From: DASQPA01 sp963756455
GTDB lineage: Bacteria > Acidobacteriota > Thermoanaerobaculia > Multivoradales > UBA5704
DNA: 64,000 nucleotides
Direction of reading: 5' to 3'
Assembly (NCBI GenBank): GCA_963756455.1
Contig: CAVWNC010000001.1
Span: 1,364,001-1,428,000, forward strand
Below the pieces are notes generated by a model, which was not told the origin of the DNA, ran no database searches, and saw nothing but the letters and a program-made list of their open reading frames with translations. Made by a program: the position numbers and the translations under genes. Below, piece after piece: positions 16,601 through 22,994 of the stretch (positions within the stretch are counted from its first letter, which is position 1; each line of letters starts with the position of its first letter).

Positions 16601-17984
16601 GAGCCTTGTGGTCGCTCATCCAAAAGCTGTCGACGAGGTGATTGGGGGGGAATTAACTGCGGAGATCGCCATGGCTGATGAACACTGGCACCTACCGGCA
16701 TTGGAGAATCTATCGCAAACCGAAGTGATGGTGAAACGGTTGCTCGCTCACCGCCTACAAGCGCGGCTGCCCAAGTGGCCAGCAGTGTTTCGAAACGAGG
16801 AATGTTATCGGCAATCAGAGCACTATCTGGGACTGGTGCTCAGAACCCTCGGCGATGTGTTCGACGGTAGGGAGAAAGCAAGCCTTGCGCAGATCTGTGC
16901 CAGCCAGTTTTCAGCCAACCCGAATGGCCCGCTGGCGCTGATTTGGCTTCGCTGGCTCTTTCAATTCTCTCCGGAAACCGCAACGCAACTTCTTGAGGAT
17001 GATTTGGCCTCTCTGCCGGAGGGGGAACGTGAGGGCCGAGCAGTCGCGATATTCGCCAGCCTGTTCAGTGGTGGTACCATCGTTTTTGCAGACGATAAGA
17101 GGCGCGCGGCTTCGTTGGGCCGCCTTGTACGGTGCGCCTATCGTTACGTGCGGCCCGCCGACGACCCACAGCACGAAGGTATCTATTCACCGGACATTCG
17201 GGATAGCGCGAGAACAGCCCGCGAATTCCTCCTCGGCAGCTTACTGGACACGCCAGGAGCAGAAGCGCAGAAAGTAATGCACGACTTGGCGGCAGACTCG
17301 CAATTCGCGCACTTCCCAGACAGGTTGCGGTTCCTGGCGCGTCGGCGCGCTGCCAGCGACGCTGAAGCTGCCGCGCTCAAGGCGGAAGAAGTTGTAGGCC
17401 TCGAGAAGGGGCTCGACGCGCCGCCGCAAGACCGGGATGGTCTATTTACTATAATGATCGACCGGATCGAAGACCTCGCCCATGATCTTATGCACGATGA
17501 CTTCACGGATCGGCGTACGCTGCGGACGATTAAAGAGGAGACAGAGATGCAGCGCACGCTTGCGCGCAGGCTCAGGGACGCTGCGAAAGGCGCCTACACA
17601 GTCTCGCGTGAGGAGGAGGTGGCAGACCTGAAGAAGACCGATATTCGGTTGGTAGCAACGCGTGGTGACCAAAAAGCTGTGATTGAGGTGAAGATCGCCG
17701 ATAAGTGGTCGTTGAGAGAGCTTGAGCATGCACTTCGCGCCCAACTCGTTGCGCAATACCTGCGCCACCAGACCTGCAAAGCGGGGTGCTTGCTGCTTAC
17801 ATATCATGGAACGAAGAAGTGTTGGAAACACCCTGACAAAAGAAGCTCTTTGAGTTTCATTGAAGCTACGGAGTATTTGCAAGGCATAGCACAGGTGATA
17901 GAGAAGGAACTGGATTATGAGGTTCGCCTTACTGTGTACGGCCTTGATTTGACCGACCCAGCTCTTGCATTGGCTCGGCCGTGA
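13638..17984 (+). CDS. NACHT/STAND-type NTPase with C-terminal PD-(D/E)XK nuclease motif
   Basis: A 1,448-residue protein. The NTPase lies at the N-terminus: Walker A AEAGSGKT (residues 51-58), Walker B WFFLDAVDE (111-119), and a sensor-1-like VVLSCRPNDW (147-156), as in NACHT/STAND ATPases. About 1,000 residues of helical repeats follow. The C-terminus carries EEEVADLKKTDIRL, then VIEVKIADKW, giving Asp1335...Glu1350-x-Lys1352, a PD-(D/E)XK nuclease core, then ELEHALRAQLVAQYLRHQTC. This suggests a sensor-nuclease acting in anti-phage defence, probably as a single-gene system. Composition is clearly less GC-rich than neighbours and codon use is more relaxed, suggesting recent transfer. TACACT sits 7 bases before ATG 13638. 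Domain calls come from motifs; the defence role is inferred. Confidence 0.75.
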   Translation: MSYVDLSRRFRDLTQAELESPELLAHLNDRSFMGADGWAELLQHPRVLLLAEAGSGKTAEMGAQVARLLEEGKYAFFIPVEALREPLSELLSPDQERSFAAWKVEGQASAWFFLDAVDELKLTKEKLERALGRLAKAVDGLFHRTNVVLSCRPNDWRPSSDLATFQEKLPIAPDPAVASLPSDEAFLAPLREHGGGRKSNEKRVAPGGHPRVVVLLPLSDRQIETFAGSHGVQDVPALIAEIRRQDAWIFARRPLDLLELINSWRVNGRFGSRAEQHEANVATKLRDNPDRADQNLLSDDRARSGAEKLALALALTRTRTIRSPGQALDAERAEGVLDAAEILVDWTEAERQALLRRALFDPATYGRVRFHHRSVQEYLAARRLRTLRKACISARKLRRLLFAVLYGVPLVIPSMQAIAAWLALWDDDVRRELMAREPETLLSMGDPGSLPIDVRAQLLRAFADTYGGGGWRGLDIPISEVRRLADAELASVVRELWDARPTSPEVRELLLETIGQGPIEVCADIAHSIAFDDVQPDILRLMAVKALIACGKLEIIRNISDSILREPAKWPNGVIYAVVYDFFPTVLSAIDVVGLLHTEPRNNAGGISWAVRQIVDAVEPSSEPAIELRGALADAIWRSRYEKQEWYRLAGHLNHVVPALARLCERQLEVNTLARVPDVPMIWACIVANRFSDASVGENVAIGNKLKKYFEANPGMREAAFWDELWLISEVAHSEVAKELYFRALHGSVVDPLTDADRPWLLKAVRESHSHEHKTVALHALLSLWVRGSREQSELDELLELAMAIGDADLADVIRRASAPPEPDSENLQLGRTLRQQSIEHEERERQRLDKWLHWRERLVAAPEAGFTGEQLQITIHNIYFWLAAKQSDDTRHNVWAGDALREFFGDDVATRASKAFQSQWRMHKPILWSKRTEADRNSNPVVWAEGLTGLAAEATNPSWAHLLTPDEARVAAAYATIEINKFPSWLPSLVVAHPKAVDEVIGGELTAEIAMADEHWHLPALENLSQTEVMVKRLLAHRLQARLPKWPAVFRNEECYRQSEHYLGLVLRTLGDVFDGREKASLAQICASQFSANPNGPLALIWLRWLFQFSPETATQLLEDDLASLPEGEREGRAVAIFASLFSGGTIVFADDKRRAASLGRLVRCAYRYVRPADDPQHEGIYSPDIRDSARTAREFLLGSLLDTPGAEAQKVMHDLAADSQFAHFPDRLRFLARRRAASDAEAAALKAEEVVGLEKGLDAPPQDRDGLFTIMIDRIEDLAHDLMHDDFTDRRTLRTIKEETEMQRTLARRLRDAAKGAYTVSREEEVADLKKTDIRLVATRGDQKAVIEVKIADKWSLRELEHALRAQLVAQYLRHQTCKAGCLLLTYHGTKKCWKHPDKRSSLSFIEATEYLQGIAQVIEKELDYEVRLTVYGLDLTDPALALARP

Positions 17985-18038
17985 CCGCCGACAGGGCCGC
18001 GACTTAGGCGATCTGGCGAGGCGCGCCCTGAAAGCTTC

Positions 18039-18246
18039 TCAGCCGGCAGCCTCGGCCTCCATTTGCTCCTCTTCGGCAAGCAAGGCGTCGATCTCTTCCC
18101 GATGAACCTCGTAGAAAGCGAGTGCCTCCTCGACCTGGGCCGGAGTCAACCCGTAGTCCTCTGCAACCCGAACCGTCGACCAGCCCCAGGACTGAACGGC
18201 GACGATAAGGGTCTGAACGCGGAGGCCTGTGCGGCGAGAAGCGAGA
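18039..18246 (-). pseudogene. Decayed DUF433 antitoxin fragment
   Basis: Reading leftwards, the frame gives RTGLRVQTLIVAVQSW, then WSTVRVAEDYGLTPAQVEEALAFYEVHREEIDALLAEEE, and a stop at 18039. This matches the second half of the intact DUF433 antitoxin at 6544-6948. Everything before the RTGLRVQT segment, including the ribbon-helix-helix part and start codon, is gone; the break lies beside a GAGAGGCTGGCAC-type short repeat. No DUF5615 partner follows. Confidence 0.75.
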
Positions 18247-18281
18247 AGTGCCAGCCTCTCGGCGGGACCCGGGAGCGCGAC

Positions 18282-18449
18282 CTACGGGCTGCAGACCACG
18301 CAGTGGCTCAGCGCACAATAGGAGACCGTGGGCGGGCAGGTGTGGGTATACGCGTAGCCTCCCGCTACGGCGGCGAGGTCGCCGCGCGTCAGCTGGGCCA
18401 GCGTTTCCCGGTTGAGATTCAGCTTCCTGGGTGTCCTCTGCGTCTTCAT
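18282..18449 (-). CDS. Lanthipeptide-type RiPP precursor peptide
   Basis: A 55-residue peptide. The leader MKTQRTPRKLNLNRETLAQL matches class I lanthipeptide / 'natural product precursor' leaders (KLxLNxETLxxL box), continues TRGDLAAVAGG, and so has a double-glycine cleavage site after residue 31. The 24-residue core YAYTHTCPP...SHCVVCSP holds four Cys and several Thr/Ser, suited to thioether rings. AAAGGA lies 10 bases before ATG 18449, and a TATACT -10 box lies upstream. No LanB, LanC, LanM, protease or transporter gene is in the window, so any maturation enzyme must act from elsewhere. Precursor call from the leader pattern; ring chemistry is inferred. Confidence 0.7.
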   Translation of the reverse strand: MKTQRTPRKLNLNRETLAQLTRGDLAAVAGGYAYTHTCPPTVSYCALSHCVVCSP

Positions 18450-18489
18450 CACTCGAGTCCTTTCTTGGGTAATCGCCTTTAGGGGCCGC

Positions 18490-18525
18490 CTCCTTTTAGT
18501 ATACCTGAGTAAAGGCAGCGGCCCA
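18490..18525 (-). promoter_or_regulatory. Promoter candidate for the RiPP precursor gene
   Basis: On the minus strand TATACT (18498-18503) is preceded, 17 bases upstream, by TTGGGC, a weak -35. GCCTTTA/TAAAGGC arms (about 18474-18516) and GGCCGC/GCGGCC form nested dyads around it and could be an operator. Confidence 0.45.
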
Positions 18526-18591
18526 ACGCGGCTCGTACAGCACCCGTGAGGTGCCAAGCCCGAGAGGTGCAGCCCGAGAGGTGCCTGCCGA

Positions 18592-18787
18592 AAGGTGAGG
18601 CAAGCCGTCACGCGTGCCCGAGCCGGGCAGGCACAGGGGCTCTGCTCCTTCCTGTCCGGTCCTCGACTCCCGCGACGGCGTGGATCGGACGAATCCGGCC
18701 TACCCATGGCGCGGCTGGCCGCCGATGGTCTGGCTGGACGCCTGCATAAAAAAGACCCCTCCCATCCCCTCGATCGCAAGAGGCGCC
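18592..18787. repeat. About 195-bp REP-like repeat, copy A
   Basis: Begins GAAAGGTGAGGCAAGC and ends in CTCGATCGCAAGAGGCGCC. Nearly identical copies lie at 21331-21530 and 21591-21787. Copies A and C lead directly into the 3' end of the RAYT transposase sequence, as expected for repeats mobilised by it. It contains internal short dyads such as CCCGAGCCGGG. Confidence 0.75.
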
Positions 18788-18826
18788 AGAGACTCAGAGA
18801 TCGGGCAGCCGGCAGTGGTTTGCGTT

Positions 18827-19268
18827 TTATCCCGCGACCCAAGGTGCGGCGGGCGGGAAGCTCCTAGACGGAAAGACGACATTCGACTCACCGGCTCGCA
18901 GACTCTCGGCAGCATCTCGGAAAGCCGCCACGAAGTACTTATATCCCTCGTAGAGCTCCAGGCGAACCTTCCGGCTCGCCGCATGGAAGAGCGGCGCGGG
19001 GGACTTCTTCAGCCTTTCGGGGGCTGCCTGAGGTTCCTGCGCCAGGACGGCGGCCGGACCCTTCGCGGGCAGTCCGCGCAGTTGGCGCTGGAGCGCGGCC
19101 TGGCCTTCGATCTCCTCGACCATCTCCGCGATGCGCCTTCGGTACTCCTCGGCCGAGAGGTGAGCCCAGCAGGGAAGGGGCTCGAGGTGCAACCGGTAGG
19201 GCGTCGCGAAGTCAAGGCGTTCGAAGGCGATGCCTCGGCGCCGAGCGATGTGCTCCCGGGTGCGGGCG
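18827..19268 (-). pseudogene. 3' fragment of REP-associated tyrosine transposase
   Basis: Encodes FARTREHIARRRGIAFERLD through to VVFPSRSFPPAAPWVAG, nearly identical to the last half of the full-length transposase at 21828-22751. The N-terminal half with the HFH metal-binding motif and Tyr nucleophile is missing. The break is followed by CCACCTTTCGCC and GGCACTCAGTC repeats, so the loss occurred at a repeat junction. Confidence 0.85.
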
Positions 19269-19274
19269 AACCAG

Positions 19275-19313
19275 CCACCTTTCGCCTGGCACTCAGTCGG
19301 CACTCAGTCGGCA
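19275..19313. repeat. CACCTTTCGCC / GGCACTCAGTC junction repeat, first site
   Basis: CCACCTTTCGCCTGGCACTCAGTCGGCACTCAGTCGGCA has two tandem 12-base GCACTCAGTCGG units. The same block occurs at 20286-20336 (three units) and 22848-22875 (one unit). Every occurrence marks a truncation or duplication breakpoint in this island. Confidence 0.7.
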
Positions 19314-19319
19314 CCGGAG

Positions 19320-19490
19320 CTCCCGTCGCCGCGCGGACTGCTGCAGCTCGGGCCTCGATCTGTTCGACCAGCCCAGCGACGAGAGCCCGGTAGGGTTCGG
19401 GAGCGAGGTGACGCCAGCGAGGTGACGCCAGCAAGGAAGGCACAGCGGCGGCCAGGGGTTGTGGCGAAGCGCCACTGGACTCGATCGCAG
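19320..19490 (-). pseudogene. Frameshifted remnant of a second, diverged RAYT transposase
   Basis: In one frame the minus strand reads NPWPPLCLPCWRHLA and in the next APEPYRALVAGLVEQIEARA. Together they align with EPLPCWAHLSAEEYRRRIAEMVEEIEG of the intact RAYT. The frames are separated by a perfect 14-base tandem duplication (19403-19416 and 19417-19430). The fragment is too diverged to be part of the 18827-19268 copy. Confidence 0.6.
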
Positions 19491-19498
19491 GGGCGAAG

Positions 19499-19879
19499 CT
19501 AATCTTTGGAGTAGAACTCGATACGCAGGAGCTGGTCGAGCTGAACGAAGTCCCGGGTGTTGCGCGTGAGGAGCGTTCGGCCGGTAAGCTCGGCGCTCGC
19601 CGCAATCGCGGCGTCGGCGATCGAAAGGCGGGTAAGGCCGATCTGCTGCCGAAGCTGTCCGGCCCGCCGTGCGATGGCACTATCCAGAGGCACCCGCTCG
19701 AGAACGGCGAGCATGGCTTCGTGCTGCTCTTCCTCGCCGACTCGGATGCCCTGCCACAGCTCCAACTCGGTCACGGTGGAGAAGGCGCCCTGTTCCTCAC
19801 CCGTCAGGATCGGTTCGAAGTAGGGAGCGACGCCCTTTCGACCGCAGTACCAGTCGATCAGAGCGACGCTATCGAACAT
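19499..19879 (-). CDS. vapC: VapC-type PIN domain ribonuclease toxin
   Basis: A 126-residue PIN-domain endoribonuclease, predicted to cleave RNA when free of its antitoxin. Acidic residues lie in the expected places: MFDSVALIDWY at the N-terminus, FSTVTELELWQGI in the middle, and LSIADAAIAASAEL followed by LLTRNTRDFVQL near the C-terminus. ATG 19879 is chosen because it overlaps the antitoxin stop by 11 bases and begins the PIN strand directly; GTG 19891 would add four residues. The pair looks intact. Confidence 0.88.
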   Translation of the reverse strand: MFDSVALIDWYCGRKGVAPYFEPILTGEEQGAFSTVTELELWQGIRVGEEEQHEAMLAVLERVPLDSAIARRAGQLRQQIGLTRLSIADAAIAASAELTGRTLLTRNTRDFVQLDQLLRIEFYSKD

Positions 19880-20162
19880 CCATCCGGGCACTCTTCAGCT
19901 CCTCGTCGCGGGCGTCGAGGCCGGACCGGCTCGCGGCGAGGAACTCATCCGGGTCACGATCGCGCCAGATCCCTTGACTCGCCCTCGCCTTGGCCGCGAG
20001 CGTCTTCCGCGAGCTCTCGCGAACGAGGAGTTCGACGTCGTCTACCACCCAGAGGCTCAATAGTTTGCGCAGAACCTCGTCAACGCTCAGGTTTTCTCGC
20101 CGGGCCTTGGCTTCCGCCCGCTCCAGAAGCTCAGGAGGGATATCGACGGTCCTCGGATTCAT
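19869..20162 (-). CDS. vapB: VapB-type antitoxin
   Basis: 97 residues. The start MNPRTVDIPPELLERAEAKA and ENLSVDEVLRKLLSLWVV form a ribbon-helix-helix-like DNA-binding part. The C-terminal half (RDRDPDEFLAASRSGLDARD) is the flexible toxin-binding tail typical of antitoxins. A perfect TATAAT on the same strand ends 7 bases before ATG 20162, so the message is probably leaderless. A decayed copy of the first part of this gene is at 23925-23997. Confidence 0.85.
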   Translation of the reverse strand: MNPRTVDIPPELLERAEAKARRENLSVDEVLRKLLSLWVVDDVELLVRESSRKTLAAKARASQGIWRDRDPDEFLAASRSGLDARDEELKSARMDVR

Positions 20163-20169
20163 AGCCTGG

Positions 20170-20175
20170 ATTATA
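20170..20175 (-). promoter_or_regulatory. -10 box of vapBC
   Basis: Consensus TATAAT on the minus strand, 7 bases from the vapB start codon. No good -35 hexamer is visible at 16-18 bases. Confidence 0.6.
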
Positions 20176-20285
20176 CCTCTCCACGGCTTCTGAAGCGATC
20201 TGCGCTGATCCCGCCGCGGGATTTGGACGACCCGATAGAGGTCTGCGAGGTGCCTGCCGAAAGGTGAAGCCGACCCGAGAGGTGC

Positions 20286-20336
20286 CCACCTTTCGCCTGG
20301 CACTCAGTCGGGCACTCAGTCGGCACTCAGTCGGCT
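20286..20336. repeat. CACCTTTCGCC / GGCACTCAGTC junction repeat, second site
   Basis: Three tandem GGCACTCAGTC-type units follow CACCTTTCGCCT. The block is directly preceded by inverted-looking GAAAGGTGA and GAGAGGTGCC elements, and lies between vapBC and the nucleotidyltransferase module. Confidence 0.6.
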
Positions 20337-20370
20337 CAGCACGATGGCGGGAGTCTGGTAGAGTTACCTC

Positions 20371-20559
20371 ATGGACGAACCACCACGGCTCGTCATCGAG
20401 CCGGATCCCGTCATCGAGGCCTACAAGAAGGACGTCGACCGGACCCTCCTCCGGGAGAACCTCAAGCTGACCGTCGAGGAGCGCCTGCGCAACCTGATGC
20501 GGCTCCAGCGCTTTGCCGAAGAGATGAGGCGTGCCGGGCGGCAGGCCTTCCGTGGTTGA
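20371..20559 (+). CDS. Small putative antitoxin upstream of nucleotidyltransferase
   Basis: 62 residues, highly charged and helical (VIEAYKKDVDRTLLRENLKL, TVEERLRNLMRLQRFAEEMR). Short proteins with this 'LTVEERLRNLMRLQRFAEE' pattern commonly precede AbiEii-like nucleotidyltransferases. Its stop TGA is inside GTGGTTGA, overlapping the likely GTG start of the next gene by 8 bases. The antitoxin role is inferred from this arrangement. A 5'-truncated copy is at 22876-22994. Confidence 0.65.
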   Translation: MDEPPRLVIEPDPVIEAYKKDVDRTLLRENLKLTVEERLRNLMRLQRFAEEMRRAGRQAFRG

Positions 20560-21022
20560 CTTCGAGCAACTCCTGCCGGCTCTGAGCCGAGCCGGAATCG
20601 AGTTCATCGTCGTGGGCGGGGTGGCCGCCATCGCCCATGGCTCCGCTCGGCTCACCCAGGATCTCGACATCGTCTATCGCCGGACTCCGGAAAATATCGC
20701 CCGCCTAGCCACGTTGCTTCAGCCTTTCGCACCCTATCTCCGCGGCGCGCCGCCTGGGCTGCCTTTCCGCTGGGACGCGGAGACCATCCAGAGAGGGCTC
20801 AATTTCACTCTCGTCACCAGCGCAGGCGACCTGGACGTCCTGGGAGAGATCGCCGGCGGTGGTACCTATGAGACCCTCCTCCTCCACAGCCGGCAGCTGT
20901 CGGTCTTCGGCATCGAGTGCTACTGCCTGGGCCTGGATCGCCTGATCCAGGCGAAGCGCGACGCCGGCCGGCCCAAGGACCTCGAAGTCATCGCCGAGCT
21001 CGAAGCGCTCCGCGAGGAGTGA
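20552..21022 (+). CDS. AbiEii-like nucleotidyltransferase, copy 1
   Basis: 156 residues of the nucleotidyltransferase fold: FIVVGGVAAIAHGSARLTQD followed by LDIVYRRTPENI, giving the GG...H...R.T.DLD signature, then LNFTLVTSAGDLDVLGEI with a third acidic residue. AbiEii-type enzymes modify tRNA or proteins and act as type IV toxins. The start is GTG 20552 overlapping the small upstream gene; GTG 20531 is an alternative. The gene and surroundings (20441-21310) are duplicated at 22876-23745 with identical protein sequence. Confidence 0.8.
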   Translation: MVDFEQLLPALSRAGIEFIVVGGVAAIAHGSARLTQDLDIVYRRTPENIARLATLLQPFAPYLRGAPPGLPFRWDAETIQRGLNFTLVTSAGDLDVLGEIAGGGTYETLLLHSRQLSVFGIECYCLGLDRLIQAKRDAGRPKDLEVIAELEALREE

Positions 21023-21041
21023 GAGCGCTCTCAGGGTTCGG

Positions 21042-21182
21042 TCACTCCCGATAGGGTGCCAGGCGAGTGGCGATCTTGAGCTCACGCCACCCCCTCTCCA
21101 GAAGCTCCAGGAGAAACTCCTGATGGGCGGACTCGATCTCGCGAGCCAAGGATTCCGGGAGGTGGAGGGTCAGGTCTGCCAT
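21042..21182 (-). CDS. Short antitoxin-like protein, copy 1
   Basis: A 46-residue peptide MADLTLHLPESLAREIESAH, ending WRELKIATRLAPYRE. It resembles the start of UPF0175 or RHH-type antitoxins but is shorter than the usual 70-90 residues, so it may be a remnant. It converges with the nucleotidyltransferase gene, stops 19 bases apart. Copy 2 at 23477-23617 differs by one residue (His to Arg). Confidence 0.5.
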   Translation of the reverse strand: MADLTLHLPESLAREIESAHQEFLLELLERGWRELKIATRLAPYRE

Positions 21183-21330
21183 GGAAAGATGATAACCCAG
21201 GGTCTTGGGTTATAGAGGGCGGCGGACGGAGGTGCAGTCCCGCGGCGGAAGGCCTGCGGCGGAAGGCCTGCCCCGAAGGGGCTTGGGTTGGTAGCCTGGG
21301 GCGAGAGCCCAAGCCCGAGAGGTGCCTGCC

Positions 21331-21530
21331 GAAAGGTGAGGCAAGCCGTCACGGCGTGCCCGAGCAGGGCAGGCACAGGGGCTCTGCTCCTTCCTGCCCG
21401 GTCCTCGACTCCCGCGAGCGGCGTGGATCGGACGAATCCGGCCTACCCATGGCGCGGCTGGCCGCCGATGGTCTGGCTGGACGCCTGCATAAAAAAGACC
21501 CCTCCCATCCCCTCGATCGCGAGAGGCGCT
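21331..21530. repeat. About 195-bp REP-like repeat, copy B
   Basis: Same element as 18592-18787, but not joined to transposase sequence; it ends in GAGGCGC and runs into tandem CCGAGAGGTGG units (about 21532-21572). Confidence 0.75.
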
Positions 21531-21590
21531 GCCGAGAGGCCGAGAGGTGGCCGAGAGGTGGCCGAGAGGTGCCTGCCGAAAGGTGAAGCC

Positions 21591-21787
21591 GAAAGGTGAG
21601 GCAAGCCGTCACGGCGTGCCCGAGCCGGGCAGGCACAGGGGCTCTGCTCCTTCCTGTCCGGTCCTCGACTCCCGCGACGGCGTGGATCGGACGAATCCGG
21701 CCTACCCATGGCGCGGCTGGCCGCCGATGGTCTGGCTGGACGCCTGCATAAAAAAGACCCCTCCCATCCCCTCGATCGCGAGAGGCG
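21591..21787. repeat. About 195-bp REP-like repeat, copy C
   Basis: Same element as copies A and B, directly adjoining the 3' end of the intact RAYT transposase gene. Confidence 0.75.
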
Positions 21788-21827
21788 CCAGAGACTCAGA
21801 GATCGTGCCGCCGGCAGAGGTTTGCGT

Positions 21828-22751
21828 TTATCCAGCGACCCAAGGTGCGGCGGGCGGGAAGCTCCCAGACGGAAAGACGACATTCGGCTCACCGGCTCGC
21901 AGACTCTCGGCAGCATCTCGGAAAGCCGCCACGAAGTACTTATATCCCTCGTAGAGCTCCAGGCGAACCTTCCGGCTCGCCGCATGGAAGAGCGGCGCGG
22001 GGGACTTCTTCAGCCTTTCGGGGGCTGCCTGAGGTTCCTGCGCCAGGACGGCGGCCGCACCTTTCGCGGGCAGTCCGCGCAGTTGGCGCTGGAGCGCAGC
22101 CTGGCCTTCGATCTCCTCGACCATCTCTGCGATGCGCCTCCGGTACTCCTCGGCCGAGAGGTGAGCCCAGCAGGGAAGGGGCTCGAGGTGCAACCGGTAG
22201 GGCGTCGCGAAGTCCAGGCGTTCGAAGGCGATGCCTCGGCGCCGAGCGATGTGCTCCCGAGTGCGGTCGAACCAGAGCCCTTCGAGAGTCTCCTCGCCCA
22301 GGAGGGCGCGAACGGCGGAGACGCCGGGCCAGTCTCGCAGCTGCTCGACAAGCCCTTCCTTACAGCCATGCGCCAGGATGTACCGAAGCCTCTCGACCTG
22401 GGCTGCCTCTTCCTCGCTGACCGGAATGGCCTGATACCGGCGGCCCCAGAACTTCTCGCGCCAATGGACCAGCCGGCCGGCTTCGCGGGCCAGGTTGGAA
22501 TTGAAGTGGCCCATAAAAAGGGCCAGCCGGTGGGTGGACTCGACGCGGAGCAGGAGGTGAAAATGGTTGCTCGCGAAAGCGAAAGCACAGATACCTACGG
22601 GATAGAGCTCCTGCGCCCTGCCGAGAGCGCCGAGGATGATCTCATTGAGCTCGTTGCTGGGGGTGAGGAGAAAGCGGCCCTGGATGGTCCGGCAGGTGAC
22701 CTCGACGAGGCCGCTCCCCTCGGTTGGTAGATAGCGTATATGTCGTCCCAT
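21828..22751 (-). CDS. REP-associated tyrosine transposase (RAYT, Y1_Tnp / IS200-like)
   Basis: A 307-residue single-strand transposase of the HUH class. Visible are the N-terminal IRYLPTEGSGLVEVTCRTIQ, the metal-binding FASNHFHLLLRVES (HFH), MGHFNSNLAREAGRLVHWRE, and FWGRRYQAIPVSEE, in the order usual for TnpA_REP. The long charged C-terminus (AEMVEEIEGQAALQRQLR) is typical of RAYTs. Such proteins move or maintain REP palindromes; three REP-like repeats and two transposase remnants lie within 4 kb. ATG 22751 is the start; the frame upstream has no homology. Confidence 0.88.
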   Translation of the reverse strand: MGRHIRYLPTEGSGLVEVTCRTIQGRFLLTPSNELNEIILGALGRAQELYPVGICAFAFASNHFHLLLRVESTHRLALFMGHFNSNLAREAGRLVHWREKFWGRRYQAIPVSEEEAAQVERLRYILAHGCKEGLVEQLRDWPGVSAVRALLGEETLEGLWFDRTREHIARRRGIAFERLDFATPYRLHLEPLPCWAHLSAEEYRRRIAEMVEEIEGQAALQRQLRGLPAKGAAAVLAQEPQAAPERLKKSPAPLFHAASRKVRLELYEGYKYFVAAFRDAAESLRAGEPNVVFPSGSFPPAAPWVAG

Positions 22752-22847
22752 GTGGGTAGGGGACGGAAAACGGCCCGGAGATCTTGACAGCGGAGTTGCA
22801 CTTTTTTTGAGCAGGGCCGCGTCGGAGCGGCGGAGAGCGCCGCCCGC

Positions 22848-22875
22848 CACCTTTCGCCTGGCACTCAGTCGGCAG
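22848..22875. repeat. CACCTTTCGCC / GGCACTCAGTC junction repeat, third site
   Basis: One GGCACTCAGTC unit follows CCACCTTTCGCCT; the next base pairs begin copy 2 of the 870-bp duplication. This is the exact left boundary of that duplication. Confidence 0.65.
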
Positions 22876-22994
22876 GGACCCTCCTCCGGGAGAACCTCAA
22901 GCTGACCGTCGAGGAGCGCCTGCGCAACCTGATGCGGCTCCAGCGCTTTGCCGAAGAGATGAGGCGTGCCGGGCGGCAGGCCTTCCGTGGTTGA
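22876..22994 (+). pseudogene. 5'-truncated copy of the small antitoxin gene
   Basis: Encodes only TLLRENLKLTVEERLRNLMR through to GRQAFRG. The first 24 codons and start of the 20371-20559 gene are missing and no in-frame start is seen in the replacing repeat sequence. Confidence 0.8.

Larger units (their letters stand above)
20441..21310. repeat. 870-bp direct duplication, copy 1
   Basis: Matches 22876-23745 with a constant offset of 2435 and only about three base differences seen. It covers most of the small antitoxin gene, the nucleotidyltransferase, the 46-residue gene and the following CCCCGAAGGGGCTTGGG region. Confidence 0.9.

Noticed and set aside
18282..18842. 186-residue extended version of the lanthipeptide-type precursor
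   Set aside because: The first 131 codons run through the REP-like repeat and promoter; a ribosome site and leader motif place the start at 18449.
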